A stretch of DNA of 64,000 bases from Colletotrichum lupini (Eukaryota; Ascomycota; Sordariomycetes; Glomerellales; Glomerellaceae): the NCBI RefSeq assembly GCF_023278565.1, contig NC_064680.1, positions 1,364,001 through 1,428,000 of the forward strand, read 5' to 3'. The notes below the pieces were generated by a model. That model ran no database searches. It was not told the origin of the DNA and saw only the letters and a list, made by a program, of their open reading frames with translations. This document shows positions 44,272 to 56,348 of this stretch, piece by piece (positions within the stretch are counted from its first letter, which is position 1; the number at the start of each line of letters is the position of its first letter). Position numbers and translations under genes: made by a program.

Positions 44272-45870
44272 AGATAGCCGTGAGCCGTCAGTTTAGGGAG
44301 AAACTTTAACAGGAGTTAGCCTTAACGAGCCGCGTATCTTTTAGCTCAAAAACCTGTACCTATTCAGAGTTACGTCATGTTTCTCATGAACCGGGGTGTT
44401 CATGTTGGGGCGGCTTTCAATTGCACAGTCAGTAATGTTGCTCAATTGATTCACTCATCATAGTTTTCTCTGAATTTAGGAAAATGTTTTCCTGCCACCC
44501 GCATCATCTAACTCCCATCACGAGTTGCTCCATGCAGCAGCACCAAGTAGCTCATCGATGACAACTCGGCCGCTTGGCATGAAGCGCGCCCGACCCCAGC
44601 GTGGGGCCGGGTCCCCCACCGGAAGCACAATAATGTGATCATCAAAGACAGCCAGCCTTAATAAGGAAGCAATAAGCACGCTCACAAGCGGTGAACCTAC
44701 GGTAGATGTTGCCAAGACTCAAACATGTGCCGAACGTGGATCCGTCAAGGTAGGATTGACAGGTGACCACCGACCCGGTTCAGCAAAAACTCGACTGCTC
44801 CCCGCATTCCCCGCATCATCCAACTCGGTCACGACACCACCACCGGGATAGAGCAACGACTCACAAACACCTCTTCGGATCCAGCGCCATGGCTAGAGGT
44901 TCATCGATGGTCCAGGCCACAGCTATTGGAGCTTTCAGGATCTGGTTGACCCCGCCAGGCTAGAGGTAGGGCCGACTCAGACCCCAGACCTTAGACTTGG
45001 GACTTGGAATTCATCAACACAGATCCATGTCACCATTCCCAATTATCACTCTTGCAATGCTACAATGTGGATGCTGCGGGATGTCCGGGGTCTCCGCACT
45101 TGTTCCATTGGATCTACGACCCGAAAAAACTCCGGTATCCAGCTTCGAGACCGTCACGGACGAAGAAAACAGCGCCACCCACCTTCGGGCTTGATGGGAT
45201 GAACCTGGGTTGTCTAGCTCAAGTCTATTTGGATAAGCTTAACAACCTTATGCAACGTATGTGAGGAATCAGTTCTTAGCTCAAAAAGCACGGCTCTCAG
45301 GCTCAAAAGGCTAGCTACTTCATCATGGCCGTGATTAAGAGAATGAATACAGCTTGAGATCACAATGGAATCTGATAAGTCTAGCAACTGCCAATGAGTT
45401 GCAACAATGAGTATATCCAGCGCTCCAGCTTCGGTGGGATCGCTAGGTGTCGTACACTTGATTGTGCCACTCGCTGATCTCGCTTTACTTTAGCGTTCGG
45501 GACGTATGCGAGTTCGCGGAGTTCTCTCCCGACAGGAAAGCATGACATCGTCACCTCATACAGCTGGAACCCCTCATCCGCCACATAACAGAGCCCCATA
45601 CCAGGTTTATTGACCGATACAAGGCCGTTAGATAGCGTGCCAAGAACAGATATCGCATTGCCCCCATACCTACACGGTTCGTTGTCTGAGGTAGCATCTA
45701 CTGCCAAGTCGATCCGACCTCGACGATGGCCGTCTGCCATCAGAGATTGGCCATGTGCCACCATAAATACCCCTCTGGCTCTTTCAGCCAGATAATGTGA
45801 GAAATCTCAGGATCGTTAGTCTCAGAACCGATTCCATACTACGTGCTTCTCCTCTGAGATCACAACCATT
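44272..45870. other. Long intergenic region (1.6 kb)
   Basis: Between two plus-strand genes. Several open frames of 60-130 codons (for example 45381-45764 minus) have no family pattern, splice support or codon bias. A TATA-like ataaata lies at 45763-45769, about 100 bp before the GH3 start. Confidence 0.45.
45763..45769 (+). promoter_or_regulatory. Possible TATA box of the GH3 gene
   Basis: The sequence ataaata lies 102 bp upstream of the ATG at 45871, in a range usual for fungal TATA elements. Sequence match only. Confidence 0.3.
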
Positions 45871-47781
45871 ATGAAGCTCGAAGTCGCAACACTGGCCTTC
45901 GCCAGCCTCGTCCTACCAGCTACCTGCGCATCAACCCCCTCCTTCCCGAAACAGCAAAGGCTAGCCCGCCAAGATAACACGGAGTCTCTACCAATCTACA
46001 AGAACTCATCCTACTGCGTCGACGCACGCGTCCAAGACCTTATCCAACGGATGACAGTTGAAGAGAAAGCCGGCCAGCTCTTTCAAACTCAACTCTACCA
46101 AGGTCCCAATGGCACTCTCGACCCTGGCAACGTCACGGCCCGCCGCAACAGCACCGATAACATGATTGGGGAGAAGTTCATGACGCACTTCAACCTTGTC
46201 GGCGACATCACGGACGCGAAGCAGGTTGCAGAATTTGTCAACCTCGTTCAGCAGCGTGCTCTGGATACGCGTCTGGGTATCCCCGTGACCCTCTCTACCG
46301 ACCCTCGGCACCACTTCACAGAGAATATTGGCACTGGTTTCCAGGCTGGCGTCTTCTCACAATGGCCAGAGACACTCGGTCTTGCCGCTCTGAGGGATCC
46401 CGAGCTCGTTCGAAAATTTGCCGAGGTCGCTCGAGAGGAGTACATTGCTGTCGGCATCCGAGCTGCCCTGCATCCGCAAGTCGACCTTGCTACCGAGCCA
46501 CGATGGGCACGCCTGGGCAATACCTGGGGCGAAAACGCGACCTTGACAAGCGAGCTCATTGTCGAGTACATCAAAGGCTTCCAAGGAAGGGAGATCGGTC
46601 CTCACAGCGTGACGACTGTGACAAAGCACTTCCCTGGCGGTGGTCCGATGGAAAACGGTGAAGACTCTCACTTCACATACGGCAAGAATCAGACATACCC
46701 CGGAAACAACCTCGAGTACCATCTCACCCCCTTCAGGGCGGCAATTGCAGCCGGCGCGAGGCAGATGATGCCGTACTACTCCCGTCCGATAGGCCTGTCT
46801 GATAACTCAACCGATTACGAGCCAGTCGGTTTCTCCTTCAACAAGCAAATCGTCACGGACCTACTCAGAAACCAACTCGGCTTCGAAGGTATCGTCGTCA
46901 CTGACTGGGGTCTCATCACTGATACGGTGATCCGCGGCCAAGACATGCCGGCACGTGCATGGGGCCTCGAAAACACGACCGAGCTTCAGCGCGCAGCTCG
47001 GATCCTCGATGCTGGGTGTGACCAGTTTGGTGGTGAGCAGCGTACCGAGCTCATCATCCAGCTGGTAGAAGAAGGCATCGTGTCCGAAGACCGCCTTGAC
47101 GTCTCCGTCGGTCGTCTCCTTCGCGAAAAGTTTCTCCTCGGGCTCTTCGACAACCCCTTCGTCGATCCCGAGGCCGCAACGAGAGTTGTTGGCAACGACT
47201 ACTTCCTCCGGCTGGGCAATGATGCCCAGCGCAGAGCCTATACTCTTCTCACGAACAAGGATGAGCTCCTCCCTCTAAAACACATCAGCGCAGAAACCAA
47301 ATTTTACATCGAGGGTTTCAACGCCACGTTCCTCGAGGCACGCAACCTCTCGGTCGTTGAGACACCGGAAGAGGCGGACTACGCCCTGCTCCGCCTCGAT
47401 GCCCCCTACGAGCCTCGTCCAGGCGGCTTCGAAGCAGCTTACCATGCCGGCTCGCTCGAGTACTCGGACGAGGAGAAGGCGCGCCAGGCCGCGATCTATG
47501 CGGCCGTGCCTACCGTCGTCGATGTGATCCTAGACCGTCCTGCTGCGATACCCGAGGTGTTTGACGCCGCTTCTGCGGTGTTGGGCAGCTACGGGAGCGG
47601 TAGCGAAGCTTTCTTGGATGTGATCTTCGGATTGAGCAACCCCGAGGGCAAGTTGCCTTTTGATCTCCCACGATCACAGCAAGCTGTGGAAGAAGCGATG
47701 GAGGATGTGCCGTATGATACGGTGGATCCTGTATTCAGGTTTGGCCATGGGCTGCGCTATGCCGACAAGTGTTCGTTGTGA
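45871..47781 (+). CDS. Secreted glycoside hydrolase family 3 enzyme
   Basis: A single exon of 636 aa. The N-terminal signal peptide (MKLEVATLAFASLVLPATCA) fits secretion, followed by many N-glycosylation sites. The GH3 N-terminal barrel shows MTVEEKAGQLFQ, HPQVDLATEPRWAR, TKHFPGGGP and VVTDWG, with D345 as the expected nucleophile. The C-terminal alpha/beta sandwich ends in NPEGKLPFDLPR and a FRFGHGLRY motif. It is shorter than typical 850-residue fungal beta-glucosidases because it lacks the fibronectin-like domain, so it resembles the compact GH3 group. The substrate (beta-glucoside, xyloside or other) cannot be decided from sequence. It is likely part of the cell wall degrading set together with the PL9 lyase at 56961. 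It is convergent with the mannosyltransferase gene. Confidence 0.92.
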   Translation: MKLEVATLAFASLVLPATCASTPSFPKQQRLARQDNTESLPIYKNSSYCVDARVQDLIQRMTVEEKAGQLFQTQLYQGPNGTLDPGNVTARRNSTDNMIGEKFMTHFNLVGDITDAKQVAEFVNLVQQRALDTRLGIPVTLSTDPRHHFTENIGTGFQAGVFSQWPETLGLAALRDPELVRKFAEVAREEYIAVGIRAALHPQVDLATEPRWARLGNTWGENATLTSELIVEYIKGFQGREIGPHSVTTVTKHFPGGGPMENGEDSHFTYGKNQTYPGNNLEYHLTPFRAAIAAGARQMMPYYSRPIGLSDNSTDYEPVGFSFNKQIVTDLLRNQLGFEGIVVTDWGLITDTVIRGQDMPARAWGLENTTELQRAARILDAGCDQFGGEQRTELIIQLVEEGIVSEDRLDVSVGRLLREKFLLGLFDNPFVDPEAATRVVGNDYFLRLGNDAQRRAYTLLTNKDELLPLKHISAETKFYIEGFNATFLEARNLSVVETPEEADYALLRLDAPYEPRPGGFEAAYHAGSLEYSDEEKARQAAIYAAVPTVVDVILDRPAAIPEVFDAASAVLGSYGSGSEAFLDVIFGLSNPEGKLPFDLPRSQQAVEEAMEDVPYDTVDPVFRFGHGLRYADKCSL

Positions 47782-47998
47782 TGGTGCGCGATATGTGGCT
47801 CGACGCTCGATGTCCTTTGTCGGCGAGTAGTAGCGAGATTTACCAGGAATAAGGGATGTGAGAGGAGCAGTAGTCATGACTATAATGATTGATGAGACCG
47901 GACTTCTGAGAAAGTATGTTTGGATGATCGCATTCACGCATGAAGAATAAATGTTAAATGTGATATTGAACAATAAAAATGGGGAATCTTTGATTTTT

Positions 47999-49585
47999 CT
48001 ATACCAATTCCAGTCTATCATCAACATCCTTCGCTGCCTCAATGCTCCTCTTCAATACGCTGGTCTCCAATCCGCTGAGCTCTCTCGCGTTCATACCAAC
48101 CATGCAGCTCATATCCTTCTTCCTTGCCCCCTTAACCCATTGCTGGTCAATCATCCAGTGTGTCGGCACCGCAAACTCGTTCGGGTCGTCCATCTTGTTC
48201 TTCAACAGCCCGCCGTTATACCACAACAAGTTATCCACCTCGTCCACGTGCGCAATCACGAAGCTGCACACCTGCGTCATCTCGGTCTGCACTCCGCTGA
48301 ACGGCTTCCGCCAGCCGACCATACCGCCATAGTGTCGCGAGAAGCTGTACGTCGAGCCCGTGGCCTCGAGGCCGATCCAGTACGTCTCCTTGTCGCCGTA
48401 CGTGATCCTGTACGTCCACGAGTTGCGCACGGCGTGCGTGTTCTGCCACGCCGTGTGTAGTAAGCCCATGAGCACGTTCAGACGGCCCTTGTTGAGCACC
48501 ACGATGCCAGAGTCGCCTTCCTCGGCGTACTTTTCCGTCCACACGAGCGACTTTTGCAGCTCCTCGCTTGGGTGTTTGATCATATCGTGGAACCATTCGT
48601 GTCTCTCGGGGAACTGATCTTTCCAGAGCAGTCGGTCATGGAAGAGAAGCGCACCCTTTTCTTGGTAATTGCGCTGTTGGAAGAGCTGCTCGGGTTTCTG
48701 CAGGAAGACGACATCCGCATCCAGGAGAATAACTTCCTCGAATCGGCTGCCGAGTGCGGCAAACGGCTTAATCGCCCATCCCCCCTCGGCCAACTTCAAT
48801 GTCGTATCGTTGAAGACAGTCAAAATGTCCAAAAATTCAATGCGTCCGCCATCGCCCTCGGCAGCTTGCACAAGCGTGTCGCGGTCCTCCTCAGATAAAT
48901 CCTCTTCGCCGGCGTAAACAATCTGAATGGGCAGCGTAGTCTGCAAAACGCGCGTCAAGGACGCAACCAAATGACACGCAAATCGCAGCGTGCCGTGTCC
49001 CGTCGGAATGACGATACCGGCATTTCTCGGCACGTACTCCGGCTTCTCTTTGCCGGACCCGGCGGCGCCCAATTGCTGTGCCGGGGCCCGCGGGGGCGCA
49101 CGATCAGCGGCAGCGGCCCCCATAAACCTTCGCCTGAGATCGGCCAGAGGCGTCTGGCTGTGGATGTCCCTCGGCGGAGATTGCAAATAAGGGAACAGGG
49201 ATGCGGCGACTCGCTCGACCTGGGCGTCGAGAAACTGTCTCTCGGCCCCCACAACCCGCAGGCCGTCGGTGCGGCCGCCCTCCTTCTCCTCGAGCGCCTC
49301 GATCCACGAGCGCAGCACCTTTGTGCGCTCACCCAGCTCTCCAAACACTTTCTTGTATGGCGGGCCGAGGGGGTAGTCGACGAAATATTGGGCCGTCGCG
49401 TTGATGGCGTCGAGGTTGAGACCGGACGTTTTTGAGGTGCGGAAGCTGAAGTTGGCTGATGTGAAAGGTGTTATCGCGCCGTGGAATCGGAGAAGGTAGA
49501 CGACGCAGAGGGTGACGAAGGCCGCGCCGGCGATGATTGGCGTCGACTGACCGCCGTATCGCGGTGATACTAGGAGACGAACCAT
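47999..49585 (-). CDS. Type II Golgi glycosyltransferase, MNN1-like alpha-mannosyltransferase (GT71)
   Basis: A single exon of 528 aa. A short cytoplasmic tail and one membrane anchor (about residues 17-34, IIAGAAFVTLCVVYLLRF) fit a type II Golgi protein. The stem follows to about 190. The catalytic part has NAGIVIPTGHGTLRFACHLV, IQIVYAGEEDL, KPFAALGSRFEEVILLDADVVFL with the DxD motif, and ALLFHDRLLW, then GDSGIVVLNKGR and KETYWIGLEATG. These are hallmarks of the MNN1/alpha-1,3-mannosyltransferase family that extends mannan on N- or O-glycans. The linkage made here is not predictable. The gene end is 218 bp from the convergent GH3 stop. Confidence 0.9.
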   Translation of the reverse strand: MVRLLVSPRYGGQSTPIIAGAAFVTLCVVYLLRFHGAITPFTSANFSFRTSKTSGLNLDAINATAQYFVDYPLGPPYKKVFGELGERTKVLRSWIEALEEKEGGRTDGLRVVGAERQFLDAQVERVAASLFPYLQSPPRDIHSQTPLADLRRRFMGAAAADRAPPRAPAQQLGAAGSGKEKPEYVPRNAGIVIPTGHGTLRFACHLVASLTRVLQTTLPIQIVYAGEEDLSEEDRDTLVQAAEGDGGRIEFLDILTVFNDTTLKLAEGGWAIKPFAALGSRFEEVILLDADVVFLQKPEQLFQQRNYQEKGALLFHDRLLWKDQFPERHEWFHDMIKHPSEELQKSLVWTEKYAEEGDSGIVVLNKGRLNVLMGLLHTAWQNTHAVRNSWTYRITYGDKETYWIGLEATGSTYSFSRHYGGMVGWRKPFSGVQTEMTQVCSFVIAHVDEVDNLLWYNGGLLKNKMDDPNEFAVPTHWMIDQQWVKGARKKDMSCMVGMNARELSGLETSVLKRSIEAAKDVDDRLELV

Positions 49586-51923
49586 CCTTAAGGCCCTTTC
49601 ACATTCCCTTCTTCTTCTCTCTCAAAGTCGTATCAATTTGTCGATTCTCTTTTGCAGCAAAAAAGCTCGCAATGGAACTCGGAAACTGAGTCTTCTCCCC
49701 GCGTCTTGACTGCCTGGGCCGGCGACCTTTTAAACAGCCAAGACCTTCAAGCTGTGCTTCCATTTTTGGGGTGTTGGGACCGGTGCTAGCCCAAAGCTTA
49801 TTATGCCGATGTTCCTTACTCCCGCGTCAACCCAGACTCAGCTTAATCTATCTGACTGGCGACACTTGCGCAGCTTCCACCCCGGCTCGCGTGTTCCGAG
49901 ATCAGTGATATCTGCGTCCCGTCCGCCAGTCACAGGTGAAGACGCAAGATGATGCCAGCGGCGGCCAAACCAACAAGCATAGCCCATCCCTTTTGTCGTT
50001 AGGACCAACGGCGGGTGGGCAGGGCACACAGGGCCACGCCAGCAGGTCTCAGCCGTTGGAACTCGACTCGTCGTCCCATTGCGAATCCCTCTAGGGCTGG
50101 GCTTTCCAGCGTGCAGGGCTTGGAGGGGACAGGTCCAGGGACGCCCCTGGACCCCGAGCTACCGGGACGAACACGCGTCTTGGATATAGCATGGGCCCAC
50201 GTCCAAAGCCCACAGGGTCCAGGCCACGAATCAACCCCCCCGCATCCCGAAAGGCCTCGAACCCCTTTTTTCCTTTCGTCTCTTCTTAGATCAATGATGG
50301 AATGGCATGTCAGATATATCAACCGGCCGCTGACCTCACATTTATCTGCCGTACATCCGTGACGGCGTTCTGAGTCTTTGGGTTTCATACTTGCTTTGAT
50401 CGTTACTTTCCCTACACCTCTTCGAACGGCTTAACGGTTGGTGTTTGATGGTTGATGTGGTCTTCACCAGAACCAGCTGTCGCATTCGAATCGACACTGT
50501 GACAGCGCTGGAATTCAGCTTGAACGGCCACGACGGGGCGTTGGGCTCATTTGAAGCTCAAGGTATTTGATCTCACGCCAATTGGGCGGAGGCAGGCTCC
50601 TACTCATCTCATTTGATTCGAAACTCGTTGATCAGCTCGTACTCGAAGCGATGAGCCTTTCATTTTGGTTCGACCTGCTATTCCAGGCAAAGTGGCTTGT
50701 CAGCTGAAATTCTGAATTGAGACTTCAGGGGGGGATGCTGTCGGGCTTCGATCACGAAATGGTGCTAGCGCCAAGAAAAGGACATTAGCGCCAACGATCG
50801 CTGCTTACCTCAATTACTTCATGCTCATGGGTCTTGCCAGTGGGATGACTGACTCGTACTTCATGGCTGGCCAGCAAAAGAAAGCTCTTTGGCGCAACAA
50901 TATTTTATCAAAATCGAAGCATCTTGATGTCCAAGGCTGACAAAGAAAGTTGACTTTAAAGCATGCGACTCTTTTGCTTGTGAGGCAATCGAACCAATGC
51001 AACCAGAACTTCAAAAGGACACGGCTAATTGAAACGGAAAGCCCAACTGAAAGTTTGTTATGTGACTTGACATTTGAACCTGCGCCTCAATGCGAAGCCA
51101 CACACGTGATATCGTCACTGAACCACCTTCTCAAAATATGGCCAATCTGAGGTCTCATGGCCAGCGGGAGCCAGGTTTTCCATAGAAACCACCTCACCTT
51201 AGGCGGGTAGAATGAGCTATGCTGCTTTCTGAGAGACCCGTTAAGGGTCAAGTAGGTTTCAGTGTTCGTATCGAGAGAGACATGTGCCAAATCTACGGTG
51301 GTGAAATCTAACCTATTCCACCCTTTGAGATGGGCGCTCAAGCGGAAATGCCGAGATTTCTACGACTGCGCTTCTCGCACAACACAAATTCAAGCGGATG
51401 TGGATCGATCACTTGACGCACGAGGTAACAGAGGCCAACGTCCTGTTCATGTTGCTCTGGCTGGAGTAGGAAGCAAGCTTGAGAAAGACATCACCCTTCG
51501 GCGTGTGGGGTTGGTTTCGACGAAGGAGATCCTCGTATTGTCAAGGAGACAATTCATGTGTACGAAAAATGGTTCTTCGAATATCTCGAATGCGTGTGTC
51601 AATTCTTGGAAGAGCTAAGGGACCCGTTTTGACGCCTTAAGCAGCCGTCAACATCCATGTGAGAGCCGACTTCAGGGGGCGTGCCAAAGAATCTCTCAGC
51701 CTTCCTTCCAAAGCCGATGATAAAGGCTCATCTCAATAGAGCCAAGTGAATTTTTGCGGACGCGAGCCGACACAAATGCCCCCATATGCTGGCATCGCGT
51801 CAGTCCTCCTCCACCACATGCTGCTCTGCATCGGCATATCCCAGGATACGGCCGGTCCTTCAAGTATCGGTAACCAGGAAGTCCACCTCTCGTATGATGT
51901 ATCTGCCAACGCAATCCAAACAT
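49586..51923. other. Long intergenic region (2.3 kb)
   Basis: Contains the mannosyltransferase promoter and the region downstream of the coiled-coil gene at 51924. Open frames at 49999-50388, 51087-51341 and 51262-51618 are not protein-like by family, splice signals or composition. 51262-51618 might be a decayed gene fragment, but I cannot support one. No repeat seen. Confidence 0.45.
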
Positions 51924-52758
51924 CTAAGCAGAACAAGAAGGAGAAGGGGCATTGAAATAGGGACTCTGCTTCTTCGCGGCCTCGTCAATCTCATCCATGG
52001 TGGCTTGCAAGTTGTGCCCCATGGCAGTCGCCTCGTCGAGAAGCTTGATTCGGCCATAATCAAGCCTGATGCATTCCTGAATAACCTTGATTTCCCCGGT
52101 CCAATTCTGTAAGCCGACGTTGCCGAAGTGGCAGAACTTGCGGACCTGTTCCAGGTGCTGCTTCATCGAGTTGTTGCTGATCTCAGCGATCTTCTGGAAC
52201 ATGGCAATTCTCTCGGACAAGTCCTTAAGCATATCGACAGTCTTCTCGCGCGCCTCCTGGTTGGTTTGAAAGGCTGTGTTGAGGGTGGTGGCAGCGAAGT
52301 TGCGCGCGGCGTCCAGCTCGTCCGTCAAGTCGACGATCTCCAGCTGAGACTTCTCAGCGTCCTCGGCCTCCACATAAAGCGCGTCAGTCAGTAGCTGTGA
52401 CTTCTCCTCGGCGGCTTCAAGCTTCTTCGTGAGTCCAGCGATCTCGTGCTTGTCGGCCTCGCGCTCTTCCATGAGCTTGCCGATTTTCTGCTTGGACTCC
52501 TTGGCATCCTCGACCTCAGTCATCAAGTCGGCGTTTCTCTCCTTCAGCTCCTGAATCTTCTTTGCTGAATTTGAATTGATTTAGTGACGTTGTTGGGGTA
52601 GAACATTGTGAAGTCAGAAAGGATGACGTACCAGCCTGACGAGCAGTCTTGTTGCCGATCACGGTGGGAATGATCTCGAGGATGACCATGGCGCCAAAGG
52701 GGATCAAGATGGCGATCAAGACCGTCTGGATGACTTGCTTGAAGACGTGATACTCCAT
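51924..52758 (-). CDS. Membrane-anchored coiled-coil protein, two exons
   Basis: CDS complement(join(51924..52564,52632..52758)), 255 aa. After MEYHVFKQ an N-terminal hydrophobic helix (VIQTVLIAILIPFGAMVILEIIP) is followed by a long heptad-rich region: KKIQELKERNADLM, KQKIGKLMEEREADKHEIAGL, KKLEAAEEKSQ, predicted coiled coil to about residue 200. The intron (52565-52631, gtacgt..attcag) lies between anchor and coiled coil. The frame is open further upstream to 53076, but that part has no protein character, so the ATG at 52758 directly before the anchor was chosen. Organisation and intron position match the neighbour at 53698-54278, so they are probably old tandem duplicates. The function is unknown; a tether or scaffold on an internal membrane is possible. 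Confidence 0.75.
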
Positions 52759-53697
52759 TATGAGCGACAGGTCTTGTTGGTGATGAAGTTGCTTCGGTAA
52801 TTCGGGCTTCCGTAGGGTTTGATATGATGATGGTCTTCTGATGCAAGAGTGTAGTGTATGTTTGGAGAAAAACAAATCCAGCAGGAAGGCGATGTTGACA
52901 GCTTGAGTAGCCCCTCTTCTTTGGTTGCTTCCTGAAAGATCGTGGGATAGGTAGGGTTTGATGCCAGCGGGAACATGTGATTCCATGTTTTCCAAAAGGC
53001 GGGTGCCACCGAGTGATGTGACTGTTCTGGCTGTGGAAGCCTCCGGAAGACAGCACAAGACCTCACGCTCTTCCATTGTGTTTCCATGCGGGAGACTAGA
53101 GCTCTTTCAAAGTTTGGGTGTATGGGACAACAGGCAGACAAGCAACGATTGGTAATGATAAAGAGAAAGAGGTTTCAGGAGAGGTCTCGGAAAAGGATAC
53201 ATTTATTTATGATGGAGGAATTGTCTTCAAGAGCTACCCTCTGGTGGTCCATTGATTGGAATCTTCTAGACGAGCCTAGTATCGATGTCGAGGAGATTTA
53301 GGAAAGTATCAGTAATTCCTTTGAAGATTTAGTGAAGACACGCCAACTTTCACCTTGGGAGGAAATGTTTGGATAGGTCGGCGTGTCTAGAAGATACCCA
53401 GGAGCTGTCGCATGACCCATTAGGTTTAATTATGTTTTTCAATTCCCATTGAGAGAAATAAATGGTTCGTCTGAGTAAGTAATATTGAGCAAAAACGGTC
53501 TGGATGTCTCAAGGACTTGTGGAACAAGTGCTCGGTTCTCTTGATCGTAGGAAGGAATAGTAGGCATGTCTATGTCATGGTATTGCTTCTGTGCTGATTG
53601 ATTCTATGATCGCTGTTTCTTGACGCTTTCCTGTGCTCAGTTCCCCCTTTCCGCCCTGAAGGTGACAGAATTATCACAAGTACCTGTGAAGCATCAT
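52759..53697. other. Intergenic region between the two coiled-coil genes
   Basis: 939 bp. The minus-strand open frames here (52516-53076 and 52758-53141) are continuous but lack structure; they probably cover promoter and 5' UTR. Nothing else seen. Confidence 0.4.
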
Positions 53698-54278
53698 CTA
53701 TTGCTCCAGCTCACGATTCTTGCGGTCCATGTCTTTAACCCTGTTGCTAGAGCCGGCAACCTCATCTGCCTTCTCGATGATCTTAGCACGTATCTTCCGG
53801 AGCTCCTCCAAACCCTTCTCAACATCCGCCTTCAGAATCTCCACCTCGCCTTTTTCCTTTTCTAGGTCGGCTCTCATCTGCTTCACCTCCTCTTTACCCT
53901 TCTCAATGGCCTTTTCCTCTTGATCGACCCGTTCACCCTTGTGCACAAAAAGGCTCCAAGCATTTGTCTTAGCCTTTTCGTACTCGCGACGCTCGCCCAG
54001 AATTTCTTCGCGGAGACTCTCTTCCATCTTCAGAAAGACTTGATAGGCGACAAGGGCGTTCACGCGGGTTTTCTCTGTTATCTCAGCTGATCAGCAACGA
54101 CTCAATGACGGAATTAACGTTTGGCAGGATACAGAGCATACATACCGATGCGTCGCTCGAAGAGGTTATCTCTGCACCACTTGGGAATGTCTTGGACGAG
54201 AAGAACGACGAGCATCGCTCCGCCGACGCTCGCCAGGAAAATACCAAACCTCCTCAATCTCGTTGATTGTAGCGTCAT
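53698..54278 (-). CDS. Membrane-anchored coiled-coil protein, two exons (tandem relative)
   Basis: CDS complement(join(53698..54086,54146..54278)), 173 aa. After MTLQSTRLRRF comes a hydrophobic helix (GIFLASVGGAMLVVLLV), then DIPKWCRDNLFERR and a highly charged coiled coil: EEKAIEKGKEEVKQMRADLE, EVEILKADVEKGLEELRK, ending MDRKNRELEQ. The intron (54087-54145, gtatgt..gatcag) falls after the anchor, in the same phase (1) as in the gene at 51924. Same strand and same architecture as that gene; sequence identity is low, so common origin rests on layout. An in-frame upstream ATG at 54473 would add 65 residues of low-quality sequence. No known domain. Confidence 0.7.
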
Positions 54279-56348
54279 TGCCCATGTTGGCTCGTCTTGG
54301 TTTCTCTCTGTACCTAGTGCTGGATTGGGGGCATCAGTCGAGGTTGCGGTGCAGTGGCTGATAGGTTTAGCAATGATGGTCACTGATAGCTTGATGATTA
54401 ATAGAGTTGAAGATGGGGGCGTGTAGTTGGAAGTGTTGGTGGAATTGTGGAGGACCAGGTGGAGTTTTCCCATCTTCAGGAAGACCTTGGTTCTTTCACT
54501 TTGTTAAGAACCCGTAGCTACGGAAAGTTCTGGGTGCAATGGTTTAGGCTCCTGCCTTCAAATGCAGTTTGGCAATCCCAAGGTGTGTGTACGTAGACAC
54601 AAGGGTACATCTGATCTCAGACAGAAGAGGGAAGGACTGCCCAGTGATAGCTTCAACAACAGGAACTTCCTTGATATTTTCTTTACAAAGCTGATGCTAG
54701 GCAAGGTATAAAATCCATTCAATGGTGGCCCCTGACTGCAAGTCTAAATAAAGAGACAAGACAGTACAGCCCTCCCACAGGCAAGGTGAAAACAAACGCT
54801 GGGAGGGTTACAGACGAACTGTAAATGGCTATAGAATACCACAGATGTGATGTCAATCTGTCCTGAATCAGCGCCCACATTCAGGGGTAGTCTCATTTAA
54901 AGTATAATATCTACCACACTTCACTACTCTGCAGCACACGTATACGCCATGCCGAATACACACATCCGGGTTTCCACGGCCTAATAGAAACTAGTGCTAT
55001 TGAACGTAAAATGCCCTTCTTTGGTAATTCTAGAGGATACTATCTTAGCAAAGTTTTGGTTAGATATTGTGGCTGTTGGTGGTGGCGACACCACGACTAA
55101 GGTCATCACATTCATCACACCCTTGTGTGGTTTTTCAGATGGACATGTGTTTGGAAGAGTCCATTTTTATGGACTACAAAGTATCGATAAGTCCTTACAC
55201 CTATATCGATAGCAGTGCTAGAGAGTACGGGCTATGCTGTGGGCTGTGCTCGCTCGTGTATTTGGGGGGGGGATGGAGACAACATTGCCATAAAGAACCG
55301 CCGATATGCATCTATGTTCACAAAGACTTTTGCAAATGAAATGCAAAATACATATAAGCCCTTGTAATCAAATTTGCTTCTCTTGATTATACTGAAAACA
55401 ATTTTACGGGCGTCATCTGGCTCTGCTCAGGACAGATCAGTCTCAAGAGATAGTTACCAATTACTCACTGTTCCGAATCCGAGATTCTCATTGGACAAGC
55501 TTGAAAACCGAGAGCTTTGCATGGGGAAAGGGGTCAGCTGGTAGTCCGTGGTATGGTAGAAGCCACATGGGAACTATGACTTACAATTGACTTGTCTGGA
55601 TTATCAGGAAAGTTTCCAAAACAAAGGTACCTAGGCTCGATACAATAAACTCAGCGAAGCATTCTCCCGGTTTTAAACTCACTGTGCCCACTTTGTCTGA
55701 TGGAGTAATTTGCAAGCTCTGAAAATCAGTCGTAGGTAGCATGTGTGAGATGCCGGTTGCAAAGAACTAAGGAGGCTCGGACCGAAGCTGGACTATGAGG
55801 CGGGAGAGTCGGACCCGAAGCCATGGTAACTCATAAACTGCTGCGAGAACCACCGACGATGCCGCTGACTACTCCGTACCAAGTATCCAATCTCCCGGGT
55901 CGGTGGGCGGGTGAGGTTCATCCGAGTCATGAGCCAAGCATGGATGCCAATGGGCCTTACCCAGCGACAGAAAGCTTAAATTTAGGGCTGTTTAGAATAT
56001 ATTGCAGCAACTGTCCGTCGTTTTCGTCGCTTTTGGACTCGGAGAGATCACTATTCTAGAAACATCCTCCGCAATTCGATAAATGCGTTGGCTTGAGCCT
56101 CATGTCTTAGTGCACCTCGAGTGCCGTGGCTCAAGACTTGGGTAGTCGTGTGCTATTCGCAGGCTGGTTGATGCAGGAGTGACACTACACCAGCAAGCCT
56201 GAACAACGTCAGGCAATTCACAGACAACCCCCCACACCACTGCCGGACGCAATCGCGTTCTCAGTCATAGTATACTATGTATGGGCCCAGATCTAGACTC
56301 TTGAATCAGCCTTTGACTCCGTCATGAACTCAAAATAATTTCACGATA

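Noticed and set aside
48042..49435. Several plus-strand frames of 66-169 codons
   Set aside because: They are antisense shadows of the GC-rich mannosyltransferase gene.
49999..50388. Overlapping open frames on both strands (115 and 129 codons)
   Set aside because: A GC-rich stretch makes long frames by chance; no protein-like pattern in either.
51262..51618. Possible decayed gene fragment (118 codons)
   Set aside because: Some phrases recall ankyrin-type repeats, but no repeat period or second unit can be shown.
52759..53141. Upstream extension of the coiled-coil gene at 51924
   Set aside because: The frame is open, but the added residues have no structure and the ATG at 52758 sits just before a membrane helix, as in the sister gene.
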